Source of the DNA: Haliotis asinina
Lineage: Eukaryota; Mollusca; Gastropoda; Lepetellida; Haliotidae
Direction: 5' to 3'
Length of the DNA stretch: 64,000 bases
Assembly (NCBI RefSeq): GCF_037392515.1
Contig: NC_090292.1
Coordinates: forward strand, 44,071,747-44,135,746
Below are positions 14,601-25,995 of this stretch, in pieces. Made by a program: the position numbers and the translations under genes. How positions within the stretch are numbered: the stretch's first letter is position 1; each line of letters starts with the position of its first letter. The notes beneath the pieces were generated by a model. It was not told the DNA's origin. It searched no databases and saw only the letters and a list, made by a program, of their open reading frames with translations.

Positions 14601-15696
14601 CCACGACCATCCCTTCCTAAACATGCTAAATAATGCAAAACTATCGTTAGATCACATGTGTTAACATCAGTTAATTATAGTCTCCCTTGTCAGACATAAC
14701 AATTTTCAGACAGGTTTAAACAACAAACTATCTGCTTGACTGCACAGCTGCCTGTTGACGTAGTATACCCACCTCACCTAATTTTCCTGCGTAATCTTCA
14801 TCTACATCACCGTAAGCAGAGAGCACAGAAGGCCGAATATCTGTAACCACTGAACCGTGGCGTCTCACTGGAACAAGCTAAGTTCCCAAGTGCGGGTGTC
14901 CTTCTCTACCTTTTCCATTAATCTTTAAAACATCTAACAAGCTCAACGCATGCAACGTTTAACTAAAATGTGATGTTATACATATAATAAAGGTAATTTT
15001 TAGGTATTATTCAGTGGATAAATTATCGTTTTATGATGCATATATGTATGACATGCTGGACGGGTATTGGACATTTTGTGATAATTTACCATTACCATTT
15101 TCATGATGCATAAAAAAGACACTCATTTAGCTATCACTGAGTTTTGTCATTCTTTCACTCCAATACGGTCGCTAAATCCCCTCTGATCATAGTATATGGA
15201 CTCTCCCATACCAAATTCACCTGATCCTGAGAAATCAACCAGGCATGACATACCCACATCACCTAATTAATTTTCTGTACCTATCGATCAAAAAATACAT
15301 AAAACGGGAGGACACCCTGTTCACTAATGGGAGTGAGCCTTGTAGGGAGTACCCTCACTCTCACAAACCAACCGACTGGGGAGAAGCTGCCGTGTTTGTC
15401 GGGGATTCTTCTGGCTTTGCTAAATAAATCGTACATAAACATGTAAAATATATTGCTTTGATTGTGTAACTACCCACATTAGGACATTGAGACCATTCTG
15501 ATTTATCGAGTAAAATACGATTGTATGGTTTAGAGTTTAAATCTTGGCATATCTTACCGGTTTTGCTACTTTTGCACTCTACCCTTTTTACCTGGGGCGA
15601 GCATGTTTTGGTAGTTTTTAGTATTTCATCTATTTGTTTAGATTTATTGATTTTATTTTTTTTATAACTGTAAATTTATTCTGACGTTTGACGAGG

Positions 15697-18600
15697 TTTG
15701 TGTAGTTATCATGTATGTTATGCAATTATATTATTGGTATGGAGTGGCTTTGATATGCATGATTGTACTTGCCAATCCAGTCACGATTACTTGAAGAGAT
15801 TAGTTTAAACTATAGATTAACGTATCCATACTGTTAATGTGTAATCTTTATATTGGGCTATGGGGAATACGTAAAATATTCAAGATTGATTTTGCGTTTA
15901 CTTTTCTATCTTTTTATAAATTTTCGCTATTTTTGCTACAGTCGAAAAGATTTACCGTGGCTTCGTTGTGTACAGGTCCATGGTTGTGGTCTCTAAGTAT
16001 GTTAGAAATTATGTTGTTGAGACTGTTGGAACTGTTGATCTGCAGTCTTTCAAAATTCATTTTTGACGAGATACATTCTCCCTTTTTACTACAAAAATAT
16101 TCTCACAATGAACATATAACCGTTTACAAAAAGGTGTTTTCCCATAAAATAAGTAGGAGGAAACGCAAAGTATAGCAGCGCATTTGCCGTAACTGAAGTT
16201 GTTAAAATGATAAAGAAAACAAAATTCACATTGCAAGCAATTTTATTAAGAAACTGAATAACTCATTACTAACGGAAGGGGTGAACTGAAAGTTCATTTT
16301 ATTAACTAAAGTCACTGGGTGAACTCGCTAATATCGGTTCAATTACATTGGCACACGTGTCTTATTTCGTTTCCTAAAGAAACACATTTTCTTTTGTGTT
16401 TTTTTAGAAAACCAGTGTCTAATCCCTTAAAACAGCACCGTTGTCACTACACCAAACGATTTTGACCTTGACCCAAAACAAAGGTTTAACTTACATAACT
16501 ACCCCGTAGACATCATTTGCTTGAAAACGAGTTTAACACCCACGCCGAAATGCTGCTTACATTAGAAGAACTTCTATATCCATATAACTTTCTCTCTTTT
16601 TCAAATTATCATAACCTGAACAGATATTACTTTGTCAACGACTTCATCATTCTGACTTTTATCTTAATTTGTTGAGTATTTCAGCCTAACTCGCAAAGGC
16701 AAGACCACTGAGCGGAACGATGACGTTTTCTGTTTCCGCGTTCAGTTACGTAATTTCCGCAAAGCGCCTGCTACAATTTGCGCGTCGTGTCTCGTCCGCT
16801 GGTCTTGTGTATTGGAATAAACCAGCTGCCGCTTTCAAGTGTATTTTACTTGTCATATAGACATCTTATTCATGGACTACTCTAGGTCATTAGGTGACAC
16901 CAGCTTTGAAATGAACAGGTGTTCGTGAGTGTATATGGATGAGAAAGACTGACTGCGCATGACGCGCAGCCAAATATCTCACATTCAAGGGAAATCTCGA
17001 ATTAATTGTTTTATAAGGCGTCGAGCTGACCAATTGGTTTCGGTTTTGTGTATAAACCTCCATGTGAACTTAGAGTCTAAATACATTGTTGTTTATACTG
17101 GGAATGCATGCAGACCTTATATATACACATGAATAATCTCGAATTTCGACCTTTTGTAAAATTCTATGTGCATTAAATTTTACTGTAAATATATATTGAA
17201 ATCAGTATATATACATGCATGTGTGATTGAACAATCCTATTTACTAAAACAGGGATGGGGACTTTGTCCTTCTTCAAGACCTGCACATATTAGTCTGTGA
17301 AAGACGATGGCATTTATGTGCATGTACTCTGGAAAACCTTCTCCTGCACGATATTCTTTTCAATTTAGTTATTGTGTGTATGCTGTATTTCAATTTTGAA
17401 AATGTAGTTAAAACATCTTTTGATTCTCAAAGAATCTCGTTCGTTTAACAAGCAAAATATTGCTTTGATTCATACTTCACCAGTACGATACAATATTACA
17501 GAATGCACAAAACCGGATACGCAAAGCCGACAAATTATAGCATTATGATGAAGGGTATACGGGGTTATAGGAGTCCCTGTTTATCCACCGAGCCAAATTG
17601 TCGCTGACACGGCCCCACAATCCTATACGCCCTTGTGGGGTGTGGATTCGGGGGGAGGGGGTAACGGTGGAGATGACCAAGCCAAGGAAGACACAAGTAC
17701 TCCATGCTCTATCGTGGTCTTCCTTACTGCTTGAAGATGGACCTTTTCTCACGGTGGTCTGTGATGACTTCGGTGAACGGAAACAAAGAACTTATACACT
17801 GTGAAAACCAGGAAATAGTTGAATCCGTCAATGATTTTATCATGAAAACACAAAGCTTGTTTTTTTTTACAGAAAATTAATTAACTTATCAATAACCTTC
17901 TCACAATTGTTCAGTGTTTCTACAAAGAGCTAGTCAGACACAACAAACCGTAACTCTTTTTTATGTTTACTTATATCATAGATGTGTATTTGATGTAATA
18001 ATATGTATGCATATGTTATTATGTGATAGTTCATATGGATGACGACACATACTGCATTTATATTTTGTATTATATGTTGTATGGCTGAAGTACTGATATA
18101 AACTGTAAAGCTTGTTCACCAGTCCCAATCAGTGTTTACGAAACACACAAAAAACACAACATCTTGGAGATGTGTTGAGAAAATAGAAACATATGGAGAA
18201 CAGCAATGTCATAACTGAACAGAAATCATTCCCTCTATTGGTGAAGGCCGTGTGGGATTAGTTAAACAAAGAAACCTAGTCGACCATGCCTCAAAATCCT
18301 CTTACTCCGTAAATAAACAACGCACCTGGGCTGTCGAAAATTGAAATTTTGTAAATTCGATGTTTCGGCCAATATGTAAGGAGGTAACCCGACGTTAACA
18401 CTATGGCGTTAACACACCGGACAAGAAGGTAAACAAAATACGTTAACAGTACATGTTTTCATGTGGCCACTATGAACGAGGTAGACTGTCTGATCAGCAC
18501 AGCTTATTATGGAAATCTCTTGTCTCTGAAGCTGGTCCTTGACACGCTGAAACTTTCTGTCTTCTTTACTGTGGCCACTTTGTTACAATATGCAGTTTAT

Positions 18601-19308
18601 AATGCTCGCAGATTCTTGATTCACGATGATGCCAGCTTTTTCGATTACTGTTCGTGCGACGACTATCAATCAGGAATTGGTTCCACAGCTAATTCTTTCA
18701 CCGATGTCTTTGTGTATGTGTTCTCCCTCGTTAATTACAGCCGAGTAGAGCCGAGTCTTCTCCTATTCTTAGGTGCAAGTTCTCCAAGGCAGTCGACACT
18801 CACACTCCGCTGCTTCTCGACAGCCCAGTTGTGTATTCGATCAAACAGTTGGCACTCCGGATGTGAACCAAAAGAGGATACTAACATTCGGATCGGTGGA
18901 TCACAATGCTACACCGCATTTGCCATAACAAATGTTTAAATCTCACTTTATGTAAATATAGCATCAAAACAAACTGAAATAATGTATTTTATTAACATGG
19001 TACTGACTATAGTCGATTCGAATCACTGCTTCACGGTTCACTGACTGCCATGGATGCTTGCTTTTCCCACGTGGCGGGGTAAAACTGATACATTCTCCCT
19101 CGAAAGGTCACGTGAAGCAATCAGAAATGGACATTCTTAAATGGAGTAGGATAAATGTGCCCTCTACGTGCTTATGAACCTTGAACGCGCAGTTTCATTT
19201 CACCAGTTATGTACAAATATTGGTCTAGAATAATTTTATTTTTCAAAACCTTTAGTCTTAAATATGTATTGATGCAAGGGCTCCATATATGTTCTTGTTC
19301 ATGTCCCT
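15697..19308. other. loop of the large inverted repeat
   Basis: 3.6 kb of sequence not repeated in the arms. I recognise no transposase, tRNA or known gene. A GC-richer patch occurs at 16690-16800 and another at 17575-17720. The longest frame is 18463-18939. If the whole structure is a mobile element, this is its cargo; if it is an inverted duplication, this is the spacer. Confidence 0.5.
18463..18939 (+). CDS. unrecognised 158-codon open frame in the loop
   Basis: It opens M-A-T-M-N-E-V-D and has a hydrophobic patch around residues 25-50 and another around residues 80-110. It is cysteine- and serine-containing without a clear motif. No splice sites, repeats or paralogue elsewhere in the window support it. 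It may be chance. Confidence 0.2.
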   Translation: MATMNEVDCLISTAYYGNLLSLKLVLDTLKLSVFFTVATLLQYAVYNARRFLIHDDASFFDYCSCDDYQSGIGSTANSFTDVFVYVFSLVNYSRVEPSLLLFLGASSPRQSTLTLRCFSTAQLCIRSNSWHSGCEPKEDTNIRIGGSQCYTAFAITNV

Positions 19309-20464
19309 CTCGTCAAGCGTCAGAATAAACTTACAGTTATCAAAGCAGACTCACTCGCTTGGTCACTAGCAGTAAAAAAACACAACAAAAACAAATAAAT
19401 CAATAAATCTAAACAAATAGATGAAACACTAAAACCACCAAAATATGCTCGCCCCAGGTAAAAAGGTAGAGTGCAAAAGTAGCAAAACCGGTAAGATATG
19501 CCAAGATTCAAACTCTAAACCATACAATCGTATTTTACTCGATAAATCAGAATGGTCTCAATGTCCTAATGTGGGTAGTTACACAATCAAAGCAATATAT
19601 TTTACATGTTTATGTACGATTTATTTAGCAAAGCCAGAAGAATCCCCGACAAACACGGCAGCTTCTCCCCAGTCGGTTGGTTTGTGAGAGTGAGGGTACT
19701 CCCTACAAGGCTCACTCCCATTAGTGAACAGGGTGTCCTCCCGTTTTATGTATTTTTTGATCGATAGGTACAGAAAATTAATTAGGTGATGTGGGTATGT
19801 CATGCCTGGTTGATTTCTCAGGATCAGGTGAATTTGGTATGGGAGAGTCCATATACTATGATCAGAGGGGATTTAGCGACCGTATTGGAGTGAAAGAATG
19901 ACAAAACTCAGTGATAGCTAAATGAGTGTCTTTTTTATGCATCATGAAAATGGTAATGGTAAATTATCACAAAATGCCCAATACCCGTCCAGCATGTCAT
20001 ACATATATGCATCATAAAACGATAATTTATCCACTGAATAATACCTAAAAATTACCTTTATTATATGTATAACATCACATTTTAGTTAAACGTTGCATGC
20101 GTTGAGCTTGTTAGATGTTTTAAAGATTAATGGAAAAGGTAGAGAAGGACACCCGCACTTGGGAACTTAGCTTGTTCCAGTGAGACGCCACGGTTCAGTG
20201 GTTACAGATATTCGGCCCTCTGTGCTCTCTGCTTACGGTGATGTAGATGAAGATTACGCAGGAAAATTAGGTGAGGTGGGTATACTACGTCAACAGGCAG
20301 CTGTGCAGTCAAGCAGATAGTTTGTTGTTTAAACCTGTCTGAAAATTGTTATGTCTGACAAGGGAGACTATAATTAACTGATGTTAACACATGTGATCTA
20401 ACGATAGTTTTGCATTATTTAGCATGTTTAGGAAGGGATGGTCGTGGTGTATCATTTATTCTTT

Positions 20465-20550
20465 CATTCATTCACATATGTACTTCTTTTATTATTTCTT
20501 TCACTCATTCACTTATACATCTTGCTCTTAATTCATTCATTCATTCATTC
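20465..20550. repeat. (ATTC)n simple repeat, right arm
   Basis: Inverted counterpart of the GAAT repeat at 14492-14600. Confidence 0.9.
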
Positions 20551-21282
20551 ATTGTAAGATTTCGACTGATACAGTAAACTGGCTGAAGTACTGTTAAACG
20601 CAGCCGAAGTTGCGCTGGAAACGAACCAAGTGACTGTGTGCGCTGGAGCATGACGAGGAACATGTTAATTGGTACAAATGGTAAAGAAAGCAAGAGAGTG
20701 ACCTATCATTCCTGGTCTGACAAATAGGAGAATACCCCATAAAACCTCGGTCGAAGAACTGACAAACGAGAATTACTAAAAGTGGATCCCACAATATTAA
20801 AACGAAACATGCTAAACTGGGTAGGTACACTTAAAACTACAGGGTAGGTACACTTTCCAAGCGTAAGGTTTTGCCCACTATAGAATGTATTCCACAACGA
20901 AAATTTTGACAGCATACCGTGTGTCACCTAAAAAGTAATACAGTTTTGGTGCTTTGTGTTTCCTTCTGAGGGGTTTTACAAGGTCATTACCTCACGACTG
21001 GTGACGCGTGATGTCCTGGGCAGAAAGTGACAGTATTTTGAGTTGTTTACTTAATTACCCAGTTGGGGATCCTTAATTACTTATTTGTTCTGAAGGAGCA
21101 CGGACTATATATTCTATATTTAAGTGGTTATTGGCGAATGTCAGTGGGATTGACAAGACATATTTCAAAACAGCTTAAAGATCTCACAACGCTGTTTCTT
21201 GTGTCCCAGCATAGTCTTTGTGTCACTGGAGTAAGGACTTTCACAAATAACTTCTCTGCGTTCCGGACCTATGAAGATCTGG

Positions 21283-21530
21283 AGTAGAACAGGGCTTCAA
21301 CAAGCAATGCTTGCCACAAAAGGTGACTATGCTTGTCGTAAGAGGCGACTAACGGGATCGGGTGGCCAGACTCGCTAACTTGATTGCCACATCGGTTCCC
21401 GATTGTGCAGGTCGATGGTCATGCTGTTGATCACTGGACTGTCTGGTCGAAAATTGATTATCTACAAACCGCCGCCATGTTGCTGGAATATTGCTGAGTG
21501 TGACATAGAACTATACTCACTAAATTAAAC
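21283..21530 (+). mobile_element. SINE copy in right arm
   Basis: Nearly complete plus-strand copy: TAGAACAGGGCTTCAACAAG head, GGCGACTAACGGGATCGGGT, TCGGTTCCCGATTGTGCAG, GTTGATCACTGGACTGTCTG, GCTGGAATATTGCTGAGTG and a decayed ACTCACTAAA tail. Confidence 0.9.
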
Positions 21531-21639
21531 TGAAATTATTTGTCATTATATTTTCATTTGAATTTTAACCATATGCTTGCAAAATAAAGAAAACAAGCAA
21601 ATGAAAATATTTTCGTCCACGAGCGAGGTTAGTCGAATT

Positions 21640-22870
21640 AAGACAGGAGTGATACTTATAAACACACTTTCATTCATTTACAACCTCTAAAACAATAAAA
21701 AAATCTATGTATTTGGAGTGGAAGTGCAGATTCTTGTAGTTAGCGGAATTACGTCAAAATGAGTTGAATTTTGTGCCATATCCTCACTCAGTTACAACCT
21801 CCAAACCACAGGAAAAGATGTATTTTGAGTAAAAGTAATTATTCTCGTATATTTTTTAAAATCCCCCTGAATTCTCAAAATTAAATCAGATCAGTTGGAT
21901 TTTGTGTCATGATACTCGTAAAGTCACTTTCATTCATTTACATCCTTCAAAACATTGGAAAAGAATGATGTATTTGGAGTAAAAGGAAATATTCTCGCCC
22001 ATGGGCGAGATTGTTTTTAAATCGCTCTAAATTAGCAGAATGAAGTCAAAATGAGTTGGATGTCGTGTCATGATACTTATAAATATGCTTGCATTCATTT
22101 ACAAACTGCAAAACATGTAAAAAGATCTATTTTGAGTGAAAAAATATTTTCTCGCCCATGGGCCAAAATGTTTTTCGCCCATGGGCGAGAGTTTTTAAAA
22201 TCGCTCTCAATTAGCGGAATTAAGTCAAATGAGTTGAAATGTCTGTCATGATGCTCATAAATGTACTTTCATTCATTTACATCCTCCAAAACACGTGAAA
22301 ACTTATATTTGGGGTAAAAGGCAATGTTCTCGCCCATGGGCCAAAATGTTTTTCACCCATGGGCGAGATTTTTAAACATCGCTCTAAATTAACGGAATTA
22401 AGTCAAAATAATTTGAAATTTGTATTATGATACTTATGAACATACTTTCACTCATTTACAACACCCAAAATATGAAAAAAAACGTAAATGGGCCAAATGA
22501 TATTTTTAAATCGCTCTAAATTATCAGAATTAAGTCACAATAAGCTAATTTTCGTGTCACGACACTAATAAATATACTTACATGTTTTTACAAACTGCAA
22601 AACATGGGAAAAAATATGTATTTTCAGTGAAAGTAAATATTCTTAATTCTATTCTATTTTTTAAAATCGCTGTCAGTTAGCGGAGTCAAGTCAAATCGAG
22701 CTGAAATTTGAGTCATGATACTTATTAACATTTTTTCATTCATTTACAACCTCCAAAACATTTATTCTGGACGAAATTAAACACTCTCGCCCATGGGCCT
22801 GCCCATGGGCCTGTCTTTGGGTCGCTGTTCGCCCATGGGCGAGCGACTTTAAATTTTCAGCTTTCGAAAA
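21640..22870. repeat. tandem array with CCCATGGG palindromes, right arm
   Basis: Inverted counterpart of the left-arm array, with about seven monomers. The outermost monomer has a cluster of four CCCATGGG cores (22788-22844), as does the left arm (12657-12722). Perfect CTCGCCCATGGGCGAG occurs at 21993-22012. Confidence 0.88.
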
Positions 22871-23010
22871 AACTTTTTTTCAATTTTTCATCCTTAGCAC
22901 ATATTCATAATAGCTGCATGTTTATTTTTGCCAAATCTCTTGTGAGAGAGCGGTCACAGTGCGCAGAGTTTCTGGACTGTTGTGAGTCCAGAATTAAATT
23001 GTGACGTGTT

Positions 23011-23924
23011 GGCATTTGCTCCTGAATGGAGGATTGATGTATTCCGCTTCCTGTGCTCGGAAAAACCGCCGGACAAGTTGGGCAGAATTTGTTTTTTTAT
23101 TGTAGTTTAAAGGCCAGACCTGTGTACATGGAGTGGCTGTTGATATGATAGAATATAGGGATACTGTCGAAGTCTATGGGAAAACATTTGGTGTCGTGTA
23201 ACCTACAAATGGTAGTTTTCTCATAATGCGTCTCATGATCGACCCTGTTAATTCACGTAATCAACATTTTCAGGTAACTCTAATCAGTGAATCATTGATT
23301 GCATTAATTGCTACTTGAAGAATATATTCTGCTTGACGGTTATCCCTTGTTTTCTGTCCCTTAACATATTTCCCAGCAGTAATAGCATTGGTGCTATGAC
23401 GAACTAACCGTAAATCTCAATAATGGATTTGTAATATGTTTCCTATGCACGGATGCAATTTTAACCACAGGCCTATTCGATCATGTATCTATACGGGTGA
23501 GGGTGTGGGCGTTGAGAATAAGAGATTAGAGGGTGCGGTTGAGGAGAATGAAAGCTTGGAATGTGTGGTTTTGGTGGGTGTCGTTGTGGAGAATGAGATA
23601 CTGGAGGATGCAGTTGTGGAGAATGAGATACTGGAGGGTGCAGATGTGGAAAATTAGATATTAGAACTTGTGGGCGTAGACAAGTGAGGTATTTGGGGTT
23701 GCGGCAGTGTTAATAGGCTTATGTCTGTTTTCATAATAAATGTGACGAGGGCCCATCAGCGTGTATACTATCCGAAAAAGAAAACGCGTACGAGAAATCC
23801 GTTGTCTTTTGAAACATGTATAACTCGTCCACAAATACACTGTAGTACCTGAAATTTAACACCAGTTTAGGAGGTAATATCTGAACAGCCAAGTGGATAC
23901 CATTAGATAACGGAGACGTTAAGC
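23011..23924. other. intergenic with a short 30-bp repeat tract
   Basis: At 23510-23655 a degenerate unit of about 30 bp recurs (GTGGAGAATGAGATACTGGA twice in full). The frame through it is not supported as a gene. Nothing else is recognised. Confidence 0.45.
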
Positions 23925-24085
23925 GCGATGGTGATGACGTAACACAACCCCGACGTTGGGTTTCCTGGCTCGCAGACCAATCTCTTGTAACCTGTTCCGT
24001 ACAGTTTGACCGTATGTCCTCTCAAGGCCAAGCATCCAGGCTGCTGTGCTCTCACCCGTAACAGTATGATCACGCAACTGTAGTA
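23925..24085 (-). pseudogene. Tc1/mariner transposase fragment, DNA-binding domain
   Basis: The minus-strand translation contains VRNRLQEIGLRARKPNVGVV followed by LRHHHR. This is the second helix-turn-helix and linker of Tc1-like transposases (family pattern VRNRLxExGLRARRP). Only about 50 residues remain and the upstream part is out of frame. Confidence 0.65.
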
Positions 24086-25193
24086 CTCAGACTAACATTC
24101 AGGCGCCTACCAACAGAGGACTGTTGATCTCCAGCATGTACTATTTCAATGGCAGTGTTCCATGTCGCAGAGTCAAGACATGACGTAGTGATGTGACCCT
24201 GAAACTCCTATTTCTAAATGTAATCTTGATTTTCATTGTCAGACAGTGAATTTCAACTGGAAGGTGGCCTCTGCTGTGTTGTGGCAATGTCTTTCTAATC
24301 CTTGTGAGAAATGCCATGGAAATCAACATTTTCAGGTAAAACCGAAATTTTTTACTTGTGCATTCAGTATCAACACTTTCGTTAAACATTTTAACGATTG
24401 TTTAACCACAAAAGTTTAATAACTACAAATCGCCTATGCGTTTCTTTTTGGGGATAGTATATTTCACAATGGTGATAAAGTGTGCCGACGACCGGGTTTC
24501 ATTGCTCACATTGGTCGAATGTGTAACGCCATTTTATGGTGTCAAAGGTCGTGGTATTACTGAACTTGGCTAAAAGCGGAGTAATACTACATTCAAATAT
24601 TATCCGTGTCAGCTTTTATTTGACCATGGTCGTAAAGTGTGCATTGTAAAAGCAGCAATGAGCGACACAACTGTAACCAGAGTTGGAACATACATTCTGC
24701 TCTTTCTCTTTCACTATGTTGTCATATCTTGCCCAGAGCGCTGTCTCATGACTCCCACGACTATATCAGTTGACATGTTCATAGATTTATGAGGTCCACC
24801 AAGAGCAACAGGATTGTCTCCCGCACGACACCACCAGTTGACATGCGTGCATTATACAAATGACTAGGTGTATATTCCTTAAACTGAAATCAAGTTTTAG
24901 ATTGCTGTAGATACGAGTGTGGTATCATGTTTGTTTTGATTTTTGGTTGATGGAGTGAGTCAGGGTTGTCTACTGTTTACCTTCGTTTTGTATAGGACAA
25001 CAAATAGAAACCAGACAATAATGTGATAACACTTCCGTAAGCACATGTAAAGTGTACAACATAACCTCGGGGATGTGTTAGAAACACACCAGGAAGAATG
25101 TCGTGATTATGAAAGAAGGATGTCAAATCGATAGCGAAACAACATCCTCGTCTGATACGTGAATGATGCAGCTGGTTTCTCCCTCATTGTCTC
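24086..25193. other. intergenic, nothing recognised
   Basis: No coding, RNA or repeat feature could be supported here. Confidence 0.4.
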
Positions 25194-25471
25194 CTATAAC
25201 ACTCCAAACAACACCTTAGTATGGTGATATTTCACTTCTTGTCTTTAGCCCGTGTTTTATCGGACTGTCCTCTTTAATTGCAATATTTTAACTTTCAATG
25301 CTAGTTGTATGTTCGTATCAGTGATAGACTAGTCTTTTCTTAGTGTTCTTCGATGGCAGTTTTTTTTACGTTTTCAATGTATTGTTTTTTTATATTTGTA
25401 TAAATGGAATTGTTCTCGTCTCGATATGGCTCCAATATTAACTAACTCACTTCTATAACACTCCATACAAC
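25194..25471 (+). mobile_element. 5'-truncated LINE 3' end with 19-bp target duplication
   Basis: A 240-bp insert (25213-25452) with LINE 3'-UTR blocks, ending GATATGGCTCCAATATTAACTAACTCAC. It is bounded by CTATAACACTCCAAACAAC (25194-25212) and the same 19-mer with one mismatch (25453-25471), as expected of target-primed reverse transcription. Confidence 0.85.
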
Positions 25472-25762
25472 AAATTAATTTTGTGTATTGCTCAATTTCC
25501 TGGGGTATGTACCGCATGGTCTCTAGTCCGGTGATCAACCTTCAGTTGTTGGCGATTTATTGTCTGTTTTCATATTGTATTTTCCAAATAGCGATTCTAG
25601 GTTTAACTTTCCACGCTAAGTCGAATTGTGAAATTCTAGTTGTTGTACTGTCCTTTGTCGACCGGCTTTTCATAATACACATATATTCCACTTCAGTGTT
25701 AAATGCTATCACGGTAAGGGTGAAATACTGCCGATGTGACGTTAAATATTAACTCACCCATT
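25472..25762 (+). mobile_element. older LINE 3'-end fragment
   Basis: It shares the LINE tail region: GGTCTCTAGTCCGGTGATC, AATTGTGAAATTCTAGTTG, and GCCGATGTGACGTTAAATAT followed by TAACTCACCC. It lies directly downstream of the previous insertion and is more diverged. Confidence 0.75.
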
Positions 25763-25995
25763 CACACTGGTGTATGTACAGCACTGCAATGCCACCGCGA
25801 TGTACGAGTCCCGTGAATCCCTCTTCCTCATAAGGGGGAAATAATTCAATCCTCAGGACACATGAACTAGCTGTGATTATAAAAGAAACTGGTCACTGAT
25901 AACACCTCCCAATCCCAAGCACCACTCCATCTTGTGACCTTACCCATGTGACTTTTACATTTCCTCATCTTCTCCATCTTTCCATAGGCAGCAGT

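Larger units (their letters stand above)
12487..23010. mobile_element. foldback-like large inverted repeat (10.5 kb)
   Basis: The left arm 12487-15696 and right arm 19309-23010 are inverted copies. The unique inner portions look almost identical (for example 14610-14700 against 20345-20440 without a difference, and the 60-codon frames at 15245-15427 and 19621-19803 translate identically). The outer portions hold a tandem array and differ more. The right arm is about 0.5 kb longer, mainly because it keeps the rest of a SINE (21290-21530) and extra monomers that the left arm lacks. Outer ends are AACACGTCAC / GTGACGTGTT, and GGCA lies just outside both. Long inverted arms that contain tandem repeats recall Foldback-type elements. 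An inverted segmental duplication is the alternative. Confidence 0.8.

Noticed and set aside
15245..15427. 60-codon ORF identical in both arms (also 19621-19803) as a conserved small protein
   Set aside because: Identity is explained by the near-identity of the arms themselves; adjacent non-coding positions are equally conserved.
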